From the NCBI RefSeq assembly GCF_963924675.1, contig NW_027077402.1, positions 2,232,001-2,296,000 on the forward strand: 64,000 nucleotides of DNA. The letters are read 5' to 3'. The notes under the pieces are model-generated. The model was not told the origin of the DNA. It searched no databases and was given only the letters and a program-made list of their open reading frames with translations. This stretch comes from Phocoena phocoena. Its lineage: Eukaryota > Chordata > Mammalia > Artiodactyla > Phocoenidae. The stretch's first letter is position 1. Each line of letters begins with the position of its first letter. Positions 40,199-52,255 of this stretch are shown one piece after another. The position numbers and the translations under genes are program-made.

Positions 40199-41945
40199 TG
40201 ATGCAACCGGGATTTAACACATCTACACCCAGAGCTGGTTGAGACATAAGGCTGGACACTTCAGGCTGATAGCATTGGTGAGTCTCGGTGAGCAAATGCA
40301 GACCCTTTGAAGTCATACTGCATGGTACCCATTCCATGGGTCCCAACTCTCCAGGTTCAAGGGATTCTTCCTCCAGCTAAAACATGCATGGGAAACCCAG
40401 AGTATCGTCCACCGTGTGATTGGGAAACGATTTAAAATGCATCTCAGTTTTCGTATCCTGGTCCTCGGGTTCAATATTCCAGATGCTTTACTAACACTCT
40501 CCCCGCTTGGAGAGTCAGTGCCTTTAACCTCCTCTTTGGCACAGCTTGCAATTTCTGTGCAAGATGAACAGGAATAGGGAGAACCAATGAGAGACTAGCT
40601 GTAGGTGTCTGCACGGGCAAATGTAACGCTCATTGCCCACCAGGAAGGGGAATTAAACAAAGGCTCAGTGTGCCCTGCTGGAAACAGATTAGGGCCTGAA
40701 GCAATCCTGCGGTTTTGTGCCAAGCTCACAAGAAAGCTAGGTGAAGAAAGGAGCTCAGGGGCACTGTAATTCACAAACCTACAGAGTTATAAATGACAGC
40801 TATCTTCCAAAAGTATATTGAAGTAAGCCTGCGAAGGGGACTTGAAAGCGGGCAATATTTCAGGAAAACGATTGCAGGGGGTAGACTGGAATTGCCCTGA
40901 AAGCATAGGAAAAGAGGCACAACGTCGACAATGATGCACTTGGCCAAAAAGGGCGTATGCGTTTTTTCCTGAATATATACAGGAAAAAACGCATACGCCC
41001 TTTTTGGCCAACCAAGCAAGCCTGTAAAGGAAATCTGCACTACAATGAAATCTCACTGCCCCCCCAGGGCAAAAGGGCCATCTGAAAAAAGTGTAAAATC
41101 CAGAAAGGTAGGACAGGATATGGAGAACAGGGAGCCTTGTTATGCTGATTGGCAGGATGTAAATTGCCAGCAGCCACCCTGGAGAAGTGTATGCTGTTTC
41201 CTGAAACACGTAAGAAACAAAGCAACACAGCCTATGGCACTTCCACTTATGGTCCTATAGCTTACGGAAATTAAAATCAAAAACAGACAGCAACCCCAAT
41301 ATTTGGGACGGCTGTGTTCCCAAGAAGCTCGTCTACAGTACCAGGTAAATATCCCAGAAATCAAAAATGGATAAAGAAGTTGTGGCATGTACGTGCAATG
41401 CAATATCACTCAGCAATGAAATCTGTGTCATCAGGCCCGTAGCGGCACAGTGAGTGGATGCAGGTACGGTGATTCTACGTGAACTACGTCACACAGAAAA
41501 AGAAACATCATAAGATATCACTAATACACGGAATGTAAACTTGACTACACATGAACTGAATTACAAAACAGAACAGGGTCTCAAATTTAGAAAAACATCT
41601 AGTGCTTGCTTATGGGGAAAGGTGCGTTGGGGTGCTGCAAAAAACCAGAGACTGAAATTAGCACAGATAACTTTCCATAAGCCAAATATGTAATAGACAA
41701 GACCTACTCCTTGCTCAACGAAATGGACCCAACACCACATATTCAACGCCTAGGAATATACCTGACTAGGAAGAATCTTAAAACCCATTGATATATATGT
41801 CTCCGTAAGAGAATCAAGCCTGTGTACAGCGGCCGAAATGCAGCAGTGAAAATCCGATAAATCCCATTATCAAAATAAATTTCGAAAACAAAACACAAAG
41901 ACAGTGAAATTGAAAGCAATTCTTAAATAACTCACTCAGGGCATG
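40199..41945 (+). repeat. Satellite monomer 24
   Basis: Palindrome at 40940-41011 with the ATATAC centre mismatch. It starts GATTTAACACATC as monomers 7 and 15 do, but has more private changes (AGTCTCGGTG, GCGGGCAATATTTC). Confidence 0.85.
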
Positions 41946-43691
41946 TGATGCAACCGGGATTGACCACATCTACACCCAGAGCTGGTTGAGACATAAGGCT
42001 GGACACTTCAGGCTGATAGCATTGGTGAGTTTCGGTGAGCAAATGCAGACCCTTTGAAGTCATACTTCATGGTACCCATTCCATGGGTCCCAACTCTCCA
42101 GGTTCAAGGGATTCTTCCTCCAGCTAAAACATGCATGGGAAACCCACAGTATTGTCCACCGTGTGATTGGGAAACGATTTAAATGCATCTCAGTTTTCGT
42201 ATCCTGGTCCTCGGGTTCACCATTCCAGATGCTTTACTAACACTCTCCCCGCTTGGAGAGTCAGTGCCTTTAACCTCCTGTTTGGCACAGCTTGCAATTT
42301 CTGTGCAAGATGAACAGGAATAGGGAGAACCAATGAGAGACTAGCTGTAGGTGTCTGCACGGGCAAATGTAACGCTCATTGCCCACCAGGAAGAGGAATT
42401 AAACAAAGGCTCAGTGTGCCCTGCTGGAAACAGATTAGGGCCTGAAGCAATCCTGCGGTTTTGCGCCCAGCTCACAAGAAAGCGAGTTGAAGAAAGGAGC
42501 TCAGGGGCACTGTACTTCACAAACCTGCAGAGTTATAAATGACAGCTATCCTCCTAAAATATATTGAAGTAAGCCTGCGAAGGGGACTTGAAAGCGGGGC
42601 AGAATTTCAGGAAAACGATTGCAGGGGGTAGACTGGAATTGCCCTGAAAGCATAGGAAAAGAGGCACAACATCGACAATGATGCACTTGGCCAAAAAGGG
42701 CGTATGCGTTTTTTCCTGAATATATTCAGGAAAAAACGCATACGCCCTTTTTGGCCAACCAAGCAAGCCTGTAAAGGAAATCTGCACTACAATGAAGTCT
42801 CATTGCCCCCCGGGCAAAAGGACAATCTGGAAAATGTGTAAAATCCTGAAAGGTAGGACAGGATATGGAGAAGAGGGAGCCTTGTTATGCTGATTGGCAG
42901 GATGTAAATTGCCAACAGCCACCCTGGAGAAGTGTATGGTGTTTCCTGAAACACGTAAGAAACAAAGCAACACAGCTTATGGCACTTGCACTTATGGTCC
43001 TATAGCTTAGGGAAATTAAAATCAAAAACAGACAGCCACACCAATGTTTGGGACGGCTGTGTTCCCAAGAAGCTCGTCTACAGTACCAGGTAAATAACCC
43101 AGAAAGCAAAAAATGGATAAAGAAGTTGTGGCACGTACGTGCAATGCAATATCACTCAGCAATGAAATGTGTGTCATCAGGCCCGTAGCGGCATAGTGAG
43201 TAGATGCAGGTACGGTGATTCTACGTGAACTATATCACACAGAAAAAGAAACATCATAAGATATCACTAATACACGGAATGTAAATTTAACTACACATGA
43301 ACTGAATTACAAAACAGAACAGGGTCTCAAATTTTGAAAACCAACTAGTGCTTGCTTATGGGGAAATGTGCGTTGGGATGCTGCATAAAACCAGAGACTG
43401 AAATTAGCACAGATAACTTTCCATAAGCCAAATATGTAATAGACAAGACCTACTCCTTGCTCAACGAAATGGACTCAACACCACATATTCAACGCCTAGG
43501 AATATACCTGACTAGGAAGAATCTTAAAACCCATGGATTTATATGTCTCCGTAAGAGAATCAAGCGTGTGTACAGCAGCATAAACGCAGCAGTGAAAATC
43601 CGATAAATCCCATTATCAAAATAAATTTCAAACACAAAACACAAAGACAGTGAAATAGAGAGCAATTCTTAAACAATTCACTCAGGGCATG
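41946..43691 (+). repeat. Satellite monomer 25
   Basis: Palindrome at 42687-42758, perfect, while flanking sequence already has several private changes in the distal half (GGACAATCTGG, CACCAATGTTTGGG). Confidence 0.85.
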
Positions 43692-45434
43692 TGATGCAAC
43701 CGGGATTGACCACATCTACACCCACAGCTGGTTGAGACATAAGGCTGGACACTTCAGGCTGAAAGCATTGGTGAGTTTTGGTGAGCAAATGCAGACGCTT
43801 TGAAGTCATACTGCATGGTACCCATTCCATGGGTCCCAACTCTCCAGGTTCAAGGGATTCTTCCTCCAGCTAAAACATGCATGGGAAACCCAGAGTATCG
43901 TCCACCGTGTGATTGGGAAATGATTTAAAATGCATCTCAGTTTTCGTATCCTGGTCCTCGGGTTCACCATTCCAGATGCTTTACTAACACTCTCCCCGCT
44001 TGTAGAGTCAGTGCCTTTAACCTCCTCTTTGGCACAGCTTGCAATTTCTGTGCAAGATGAACAGGAATAGGGAGAACCAATGAGAGACTAGCTGTAGGTG
44101 TCTGCACGGGCAAATGTAATGCTCATTTCCCACCAGGAAGAGGAATTAACCAAACGCTCAGCATGCCCTGCCGGAAACAGATTAGGGCCTGAAGCAATCC
44201 TGCGGTTTTGTGCCCAGCTCACAAGAAAGCGAGTTGAAGAAAGGAGCTCAGGGGCACTGTAATTCACAAACCTGCAGAGTTATAAATGACAGCTATCCTC
44301 CAAAAATATATTGAAGTAAGCCTGCAAAGGGGACTTGAAAGCGGGGCAGAAATTCAGGAAAACGATTGAAGGGTTAAACTGGAATTGCACTTAAAGAATA
44401 GGAAAAGAGGCAGAACGTCGATAATGATGCACTTGTCCAAAAAATGCGGATGCTTTTTTCCCTAAATATATTCAGGAAAAAACGCATACGCACTTTTTGG
44501 CCAACCAAGAAGCTTGTAAATAAACCTGCACTACAATGAAATCTCAGTGCCCCCCAGGGCAAAAGGGCCATTTAAAAAAATTTTAAAATCCAGAAACGGA
44601 GGACAGGCAATGGAAAACAGGGATCCTTATTATGCTGATGCATATGATGTAAATTGCCGACAGCCATTCTGGAGAAGTGTTATGTGTTTCCTGAAACACG
44701 TAAGAAACAAAGCAACACAGCCTATGGCACTTCCACTTATGGTCCTACAGCTTAGGGAAATTAAAATAAAAAACACCCAGCCACCTCAAAGTTTGGGACC
44801 TCTCTGTTCACAAGAACCTCGTTTACAGTACCAGGTAAATATCTCAGAGAGCAAACAATGGATAAAGATGTTGTGGTACGTACGTACAATGGAATATCAC
44901 TCAGCAATGAAATCTGTGTCATCAGGCCCGTAGTGGCATAGTGAGTGGATACAGGTATGGTGATTCTACGTGAAATAATTCACACATAAAAAGAAACATC
45001 ATAAAATATCACTAATACACAGTATGTAAACTTGACTACACATGAACTGAATTACAAAACAGAACACTCTCAAATTTAGAAAACCAACTTGTGCTTTCTT
45101 ATGGAGAAAGGTGCATTGGAGTGCTGCATAAAACCAGAGACTGAAATTAGCACAGATACCGTTCCATAAGCCAAATATGTAATAGACAAGACCTACTCCT
45201 TGCTCAACGAAATGGACTCAACACCACATATTCAACGCCTAGGAATATACCTGACTAGGAAGAATCTTAAAACCCGTGGATATTTATGTCTCCGTAAGAG
45301 AATCAAGAGTGTGTACAGCGGCATTAACGCAGCAGTGAAAATCCGATAAATCCCAGTGTCAAAAAAAATTTCAAAAACAAAACACAATGACAGTGAAATA
45401 GAGAGCAATTCTTAAATAACTCACACAGGGCATG
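43692..45434 (+). repeat. Satellite monomer 26 (decaying edge copy)
   Basis: The palindrome at 44433-44504 is imperfect, mainly in its left arm (CTTGTCCAAAAAATGCGG). Divergence rises sharply after about 44,330. The L1-derived frame 44547-44933 is open here (128 codons) because TACAGCTTAGGG replaces the TAG stop. Confidence 0.85.
44547..44933 (+). pseudogene. L1 ORF2 C-terminal remnant open inside monomer 26
   Basis: A 128-codon open frame equivalent to that of monomer 2. It contains CRQPFWRSVMCFLKH and WIKMLWYVRTMEYHSAMK, closer to L1 ORF2 (WYxxTMEY) than the high-identity monomers are. A fossil of an L1 3' end within the satellite, with no sign of expression. Confidence 0.55.
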
Positions 45435-45857
45435 TGATGCAACCTGGTTTACCACATCTACACCCAGAGCTGGGCGAGAGATAAGGCTTGACCCTTTGGG
45501 CTGATAGCATTGGTGAGGTTCAGTGAGCAAATGCAGACCCTTTGTTGTCATACTGCCTGGTACCCATTCCATGGTTCCCAACTCTCCAGTTTCAAGGGAT
45601 TCTTCCTTCTGCTAAAATTTGCATGGGAAACCCAGAGTATGCTCCACCGTGTGACTGGGAAACCTTTTTACATGCATGTCTGTTTTCGTTCCCTGGTACT
45701 CAGGTTCACCATTCCAGACCCTTTTCTTACACTCTCCCCATTTGGAGAGTCAGTGCCTTTAACCTCCTGTTTGGCACTGTTTGCAATTTCTGCGCAAGAT
45801 GAACAGGAATAAGGAGAACCAATGGGAGACTATCTGTAGGTGTGTGCACGGGCAAAT

Positions 45858-46527
45858 ATTTTTTTTAACATCTTTATTGGGGTATAATTGCTTTACAATG
45901 GTGTGTTAGTTTTTGCTTTATAACAAAGTGAATCAGCTATACATATACATATGCTCCCTGTGTCTTCCCTCTTGTGTCTCCCTCCCTCCCTCTCTCCCCC
46001 TTCCACCCCTCCAGGCTGTCCCAACGCCCCGAGCTAATATCCCTGTGCCTTGCGGCTGCTTCCCCCTTGCTATCTACCTTACTACATTTGTTAGTGTGTA
46101 TATGTCCATGACTCTCTCTCGCCCTGTCAAAACTCACCATTCCCCCTCCCCATATCCTCAATTCCGTTCTCCAGTAGGTCTGCGCCTCTATTCCTGTCTT
46201 ATCCCTAGGTTCTTCATGACATTTTTTTCCTTTAAATTCCATATATATGTGTTAGCATACGCTATTTGTCTTTTTCTTTCTGACTTACTTCGCTCTGTAT
46301 GACAGACTCTACGTCTATCCATCTCATTACAAATAACTCAGTTTCATTTCTTTTTAAGGCTGAGTAATATTCCATTGTGTATATGTGCCACATCTTCTTT
46401 ATCCATTCGTCCGATGATGGGCGCTTAGGTTCTTTCCATCTCCGGGCTATTGTAAATAGAGCTGCAATGAACATTTTGGTACATGACTCTTTTTGAATTT
46501 TGGTTTTCTCAGGGTATATGCCCAGTA
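45858..46527 (-). mobile_element. 5'-truncated LINE-1 (L1) insertion, minus strand
   Basis: Read on the minus strand this is the last part of L1 ORF2 followed by a cetartiodactyl-type 3' UTR and a short A tail. ORF2 coding runs from 46527 down to 46262 and contains WIKKMWHIYTMEYYSALK and SEVSQKEKDK. On the plus strand the 3' UTR begins TTTTTTTTAACATC and continues TTTATTGGGGTATAATTGC. A target-site duplication flanks it: TGCACGGGCAAAT at 45845-45857 and TGCACGGGCAATT at 46528-46540, 12 of 13 bases equal. It lacks endonuclease and RT regions and is dead on arrival. Confidence 0.93.
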
Positions 46528-46540
46528 TGCACGGGCAATT
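46528..46540. repeat. Target-site duplication, right copy
   Basis: TGCACGGGCAATT, matching TGCACGGGCAAAT at 45845-45857 with one difference. Both copies correspond to one stretch at offset ~410 of a normal satellite monomer, confirming insertion into the satellite. Confidence 0.85.
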
Positions 46541-46888
46541 TTAACACTCATTTCCCAACAGGAAAAGGAATTAACCAAAGGCTCAGCATGCCGTGCTGGA
46601 ACAAGATTAGGGCCTGAAGCAATCCTGCGGTTTTGTGGCCAGCTCACAAGAAAGCGAGTTGAGGAAAGGAGCTCAGGGGCACTGTCATTCACATACCTGC
46701 AGACTTATAAATGACAGAAATCGTACAAAAATATATTGAATTAAGGCTGCGAAGAGGACTTGAAAGTGGGGCAGAATTGCTGGAATCCGATTTCAGGAGG
46801 TAGACGTGAATTGCTCTGAAAGCATAAGAGAAGTGGCAGAACCTCGTCAATGAAGCACTTGGCCAAAAAGGGCATATGCATTTTTTCC

Positions 46889-49800
46889 AGGGCCATCATT
46901 CACGGGAGTAGGAGGCTCCCAGCATGCTCCAGTGGCCAACAGAGGGCCCACGTCGCCAAGGCGATGTGAGCTAGCCAGGCAGGAGTGACCTGACATCAGA
47001 GGGCCCACCTCACAGAATGGTAGGGAACCCAGCCAGGATCAGACTCTCCCCAGAGGGCCCACATCACCAAGGTGATGGGAACCAGGCAGGAGTGTCCTCA
47101 CACCCATGGGGCCACATCATCAAAAGTTGAGGTACCCAGCACATGTGGCCTCAAACCAGAGGACCCACATCACCATGGGTTTCGGAGTGAGGCAGGCAGG
47201 ATTAACCTCACAACACATGTCCCATTGTATACAAAAGGTGTGGAAACCAGCAGTTGGATCTTCCTAGCAGGCGGCCCAGAGCACTGAGGCTATGAGATCC
47301 AGGCCGGCATGAACTCACAACAGAGGGCCCTCATTGTGATTCTGTAAGCAACCCAGCCGTTGTGACCTCAGAGCAGAAGGCCCACATCCCCATGGGGAAG
47401 GGAAACAAGCAGGAGTGTCATCGCAAGAGTGGGCACACATGAAAAAATGTGGGGAGCCCAGCAATTAGTGCCTGATGCCAGAGGGCCCTCATCACCGAGG
47501 GGCGGTGGCTCCCAGCCAGCTCCGACTGCTACCAGAGGGGCGACGTCGCCAATGCGGAGTGCGACAACCAGGCAGGAGTGACCTCAGAGCAGAGGGTCAA
47601 CCTCACAGAAGTGTGAAGAACTAAAGAGGATCAGATTCTCACCAGAGGGCCCACGTCACCAAGGGAATGGGAACCAGGCAGGAGTGTCCTCACACTAGTG
47701 GGGCCACATCACCAAAAAGTGAGGGACCCAGCACACGTGGCCTCAAACCAGAGGACACACATCACAAGGGAGCTGGGATTGAGGCAGGCAGGAGGAGCCT
47801 CAAAACAGAGGGACCATAGAATTAAAGAGGTGAAGAATCCCGCAGTTGGAACCTCCCAGCAGGCGGCCAGGAGCAGCGAGACTATGGGATCCAGGCCGGA
47901 GTGATCTCACACCAGAGGGCCGTCATCATGAAACTGTGAGCAACCTAGGCGTTGGGATCTCAGAGCAGAAGGCCCACATTCCCATGGGGTTGGGAACCTG
48001 TCAGAAGTGTACTCGCACCACAGGGCACACATCAGAGAATTTAGGGAACCCAGGAGTTAGGGCCTGACGCCAGAGGGCCCTCATTACCAAGGGGAGGAGA
48101 CTCCAATCAGGCACCAACACCCAACTGAGGTCCCACGTCGCCAAGGTGACGTGTGACAGCCAGGTAGGAGTGACCTCACCACAGAGGGCCTACCTCACAG
48201 AAGGGTGAGGAACACAGCCAGGATAAGACTCTCACCAGAGGGCCCACATCACCAAGGTGATCAGAACCAGGCAGGAGAGTCTTCACACCAGTGTGGCCAC
48301 ATCATAGAAAGGTGAGGAACCCAGCACATGTGGCCTAAACCAGAAGACCCACATCTCCAAGGGGCTCGGAATGAGGCAGGCAGGAGTAGCCTCACAACAC
48401 AGGGCCCATAGAATAAAAAAGCTGAGGAATCCAGCAATGGGAACCTCCCAGCAGGCGGCCAAGAGCACCAAGTCTATGCGATTCAGGCCGCAGTAAACTC
48501 ACAGCAGAGGGTCCACATCATGAAACTGCGAGCAACCCAGCCATTTGGACCTCAGAGCAGAAGGTCCACATCCCCAAGGTGTTGGGAGCATGGCAGGAGT
48601 GTCCTCGCACCACTTAGCACATATCAGAAAATGTGGGCACCCAGCAGTTAGGGCCTGACGCCAGAGGGCCCTCATCACTGAGGGGAGGAGGCTCCCAGCA
48701 TGTTCCAACTACCACAAGAGGGCCCACGTCGCCAAGGCGGGGTGTGCCAGCCAGGCAGGAGTGACCTCACAGCAGACGGCCCACCTCAAAGAAGTGTGAG
48801 GAACCCAACCAGGATCAGACTCTCACCAGAGGGCCCATATCACCAAGGGGACGGGAACCAGGCACGAGTGTCCTCACACCAGTGGGGCCACATCACTAAA
48901 AGATGAGGAAACTGGCACATGTGGCCACAAACCAGAGGACCTACATCACCAAGGGGCTGGGAGTGACACAGGCAGGAGGAGCCTCCCAACACAGGGCCCA
49001 AAGAATAAAAAAGGTGAGGAACCCAGCAGTTGGAACTTCCCAGCAGGCGGCCCAGTGTACAGAGGCTATGGGATCTAGGAATGAGTGAACTAACACCAGA
49101 GAGCTAACATCAGGAAACTGTGAGCAACCCAGTCGTTGGAACCTCAGAGCAGAAGGCCCATATCGCCATGGGGATGGGAACATTTCACGAGTGTCCTGGC
49201 ATCACTGGGCTCACATCAGAAAACCTGGGGAGCCCAGCAGTTAGAGTCTGACGCCAGAGGGACCTCATCACCGAGGACAGGAGTCTCCAAAAGGATCCAA
49301 CTGCCACCAGAGGGCCGACGTAACCAAGGCAATGGGAGCAAGCCAGGCAGGAGTTACCTCAGAGCACAGGGCCCACCTCACAGAACGGTAAGGAACCCAG
49401 CCAGGATCAGACTCTCACCAGAGGGGCCACATCACCAAGGGGCTGGGAAACAGGCACGAGTGTCCTCACACCATTGGGGCCACATCATCGAAAGGTGAGG
49501 GACCCAGCACACGTGGCCTCACACCAGAGGACACACATCACAACGGGGCTGGGATTGAGGCAGGCAGGAGGAGCCTCAAAACAGAGGGCCCATAGAATAA
49601 AAAAGGTGAGGAATCCCGCAGTTGGAACCTCCCAGCAGGCGCCCAGGAGCAGCAAGCCTATGGGATCTAGGCCGGAATGAACGCACATCAGAGGGCCCTC
49701 ATCATGAAACTGTGAGCACCCCAGCCGTTGGGACCTCAGAGCAGAAGGCCCAAATTCCCATGGGGTTGGGAACCTGACAGGAGTGTACTCGCACCACAGG

Positions 49801-52255
49801 TCGCACATCTGCAAATTTTGGGAGCCCAGGAGTTAGGGTCTGACGCAAGAGGGCCCTCATTACCGAGGGACGGAGACTCGCAGCAGACACCAACTCCCAA
49901 CTGAGGGCCCACGTCACCAAGGTGATGTGTGCCAGCCAGGCAGGAGTGACCTCACCGCAGAGGGCCTACCTCACAGAAGGGTGAGGAAACCAGCCAGGAT
50001 AAGACTCTCACCAGAGGGCCCACATCACCAAGGGGATCGGAACCAGGCAGGAGGGTCCTCACACCAGTGTGGCCACATTATAGAAAGGTGAGGAACCCAG
50101 AACATGTGGCCTAAAACAGGGGACCCACATCTCCAAGGGGCTAGGAGTGAGGCAAGCAGGAGTATCCTCACAAAACAGAGCCCACAGAATAAAAGTTGTG
50201 AGGAATCCAGCAGTTGGAACCGGCCAGTAGGCCGCCCAGAGCACAGAGTCTATGGGATCCAGGCCACAGCAAACTCACAGCAGAGGTCCCACATCATGAA
50301 ACTGTGAGCAACCCAGCGGATGGGACCTCAGAGCAGAAGGCCCACATCCCTATGGGGATGGGAACCTGACAGGAGTGTCCTCGGCCCACTTCCACGAATC
50401 AGAAAATGTGGGAACCCAGCAGTTAGGACCTGAGGCCAGAGGACCCTCATCACCGAGGGGAGGAGGCTCCCAGCAGGCTCTAACTGCCACCATAAGGCCG
50501 ATGTCACCAAGGCGGGGTGTGCCAACCAGGCAGGAGTGACCTCAGAGCAGAAAGCCCACCTCACAGAAGTGTGAGGAACCCAACAAGGATCAGACTGTCA
50601 CCAGAGGGCCAACATCACCAAGGGAATGGGAACCAGGCAGGAGTGTCCTCACACCAGTGGGGCTACATCACCATAATTTGAGGGACCCAGCACACGTGGC
50701 CTCAAACCTGAGGACACACATCACCAAGGGGCTGGGAGTGAGGCAGGCCAGAGGATCCTCAAAACAGAGGGACCATAGAATAAAAAAGGTGAGGAATCCC
50801 ACAGTTGGAACCTCCGGCAGGCAGCCAGGAGCAGCGAGGCTATGGGATCTAGGCAGGAGTGAACTCACACCAGAGGGCCCTCATCATGAAACTGTGAGCA
50901 ACACAGCCGTTGGGACCTCAGAGCAGAAGGCTCACATCCCCATGGGGATGGGAACCTGGCAGGAGTGTCCTTGCACCACTTAGCACGAATCAGAAAATGT
51001 GGGAACCCAGCAGTTAGGGCCTGAGGCCAGAGGGCCCTCATCACTGAGGGGAGGAGGCTCCCAGCAGGCTCCAACTGCCACCATATGGCCGACGTTGCCA
51101 AGGCGGGGTGTGCCAGCCAGGCAGGAGTGACCTCAGAGCAGAGGGCCCACCTCACAGAAGGGTGAGGAACCTAACCAGGATCAGACTCTCACCAGAGGGC
51201 CAACATCACCAAGGTGATGGGAACCAGGCAAGACTGTCCTAACAGCAGTGGGGCCAACATCACCAAGGGAATGGGAACCAGGCAAGAGTGTCCTCACACC
51301 AGTGTGGCCACATTATAGAGAGGTGAGGAACACAGCACATGTGGCCTCAAACAAGGGGACACACATCACGAAGGGGCTGGGAGTGAGGCATGCAGGAGGA
51401 GACGCACAACCGAGGGCCCATAGAATAAAAAAGGTGAGGAATCGAGAAGTTGGAAACTCCAAGCTGGAGGCCCAGAGCACTGACACTATGGGATACAGGC
51501 CAGAGTGAACACACAGCAAAGGGCCCACATCATGAAACTGTGAGCAACCCAGCAGTTGGGACCACAGAACAGAAGTCCCACATGCCCATGGGGATGGGAA
51601 CCTGGCAGGAGTGACTCGCACCACTGGGCACACATCAGAAAATGTGTGGAGCCCAGCACTTAGGGCCTGACACCAGAAGGCCCTCATCACTGAGGGGAGG
51701 AGGCCCCAGCACACTCCAACTGCCACCAGAGGGTCCACATCGCCAAGGCGACGTGCGCCAGCCAGGCAGGATTGACCTCACAGCAGAGGGCCCACATCAT
51801 GAAAGTGTGAGCAACCCAGCCGTTAGGACCTCAGAACAGAAGGCCCACACGCTCATGAGGATGGGAACCTGGCAGGAGTGCCCTCGTACCACTTAGCACG
51901 TATCAGAAAATGTGGGAACCCCGCCATTAGGGTCTGACGCCAGAGGGCCTCATCACCGCGGGAAGGAGGCTCCCAGCAGGCTCCAACTGCCACCAGGGTG
52001 CCGAAGTCAACAAGGCGGGTTGTGCCAGCCAGGCAGGAGTGACCTCAGAGAAGAGGGCTCACCTCAGGGATGTGTGAGGAACCCAACCAGGATCAGAGTC
52101 TCACCAGAGGGCCCACATCACCAAGGGGATGGGAACCAGGCAGGAGTGTCCACACACCAGTGGGGCCACATCATCAAAAGATGAGGAACCCATCACATAT
52201 GGCCTCAAACCTGAGGACATACATCACCATGTGGCTGGGAGTGAGGCAGGTATCT
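46889..52255 (+). repeat. GC-rich minisatellite array: ~54-bp unit in 11-unit, ~592-bp higher-order repeats
   Basis: The phrase CCCACATCACCAAGG followed by GGGAACCAGGCAGGAGTG recurs at 47058, 47650, 48243, 48834, 49426, 50019, 50609 and 51200 (spacing 590-593), then at 52112. Within each ~592-bp repeat I can cut 11 related units of ~54 bp, most starting near CCCACATCA and ending near CAGAGGG. Units alternate between an AAGGGGATGGGAACC type and an AAAGGTGAGGAACCC type. Units 4 (CATAGAATAAAAAAGG) and 8 (CAGAAAATGTGGG) are distinctive markers. The array starts in a unit 9 and ends in a unit 3. Unrelated in sequence to the 1.75-kb satellite. Open frames here (up to 141 codons) are by-products. 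Confidence 0.88.
51200..52111 (+). repeat. Rearranged, expanded higher-order repeat of the minisatellite
   Basis: This copy is 912 bp instead of ~592. Unit 1 is doubled (AACATCACCAAGG at about 51,202 and 51,258). After unit 10 at about 51,775 the order jumps back to unit 6 (CACATCATGAAAGTGTGAGC) and runs 6-7-8-9-10-11 again. One plus five extra ~54-bp units account for the ~320-bp excess. Confidence 0.75.

Larger units (their letters stand above)
1..45857 (+). repeat. Satellite array I, ~1,747-bp tandem monomers (common cetacean satellite type)
   Basis: Twenty-six complete head-to-tail monomers plus part of a 27th. I phased them on the motif TGATGCAACCGGG, which recurs at 1, 1748, 3499, 5246, 6991 and so on, with spacings of 1,743-1,751 bp and a mode of 1,747. 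Monomers are very similar (mostly scattered single-base differences) until about 44 kb, where divergence rises. The length matches the family known as the common cetacean satellite; this is recognition from period and host-typical L1s, not a search. Each monomer has three parts: offset 0-740 of unknown origin, offset ~741-813 a 72-bp palindrome, and offset ~830-1,700 an L1-derived segment ending in an A-rich stretch. No transcription unit or coding gene is supported. Confidence 0.9.
45435..46888 (+). repeat. Satellite monomer 27, split by an L1 and truncated
   Basis: Diverged monomer present as 45435-45857 and 46528-46888. A 670-bp L1 interrupts it at TGCACGGGCAA. The right end stops in the palindrome: the left arm from TTGGCCAAAAAGGGCA to TTTTTTCC is present, and the next bases are already the GC-rich array. 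The right arm and the L1-derived half are missing. Confidence 0.85.

Noticed and set aside
51313..51738. 141-codon minus-strand frame in the minisatellite
   Set aside because: Product of a GC-rich, nearly stop-free tandem repeat; equivalents occur in other copies with different ends.
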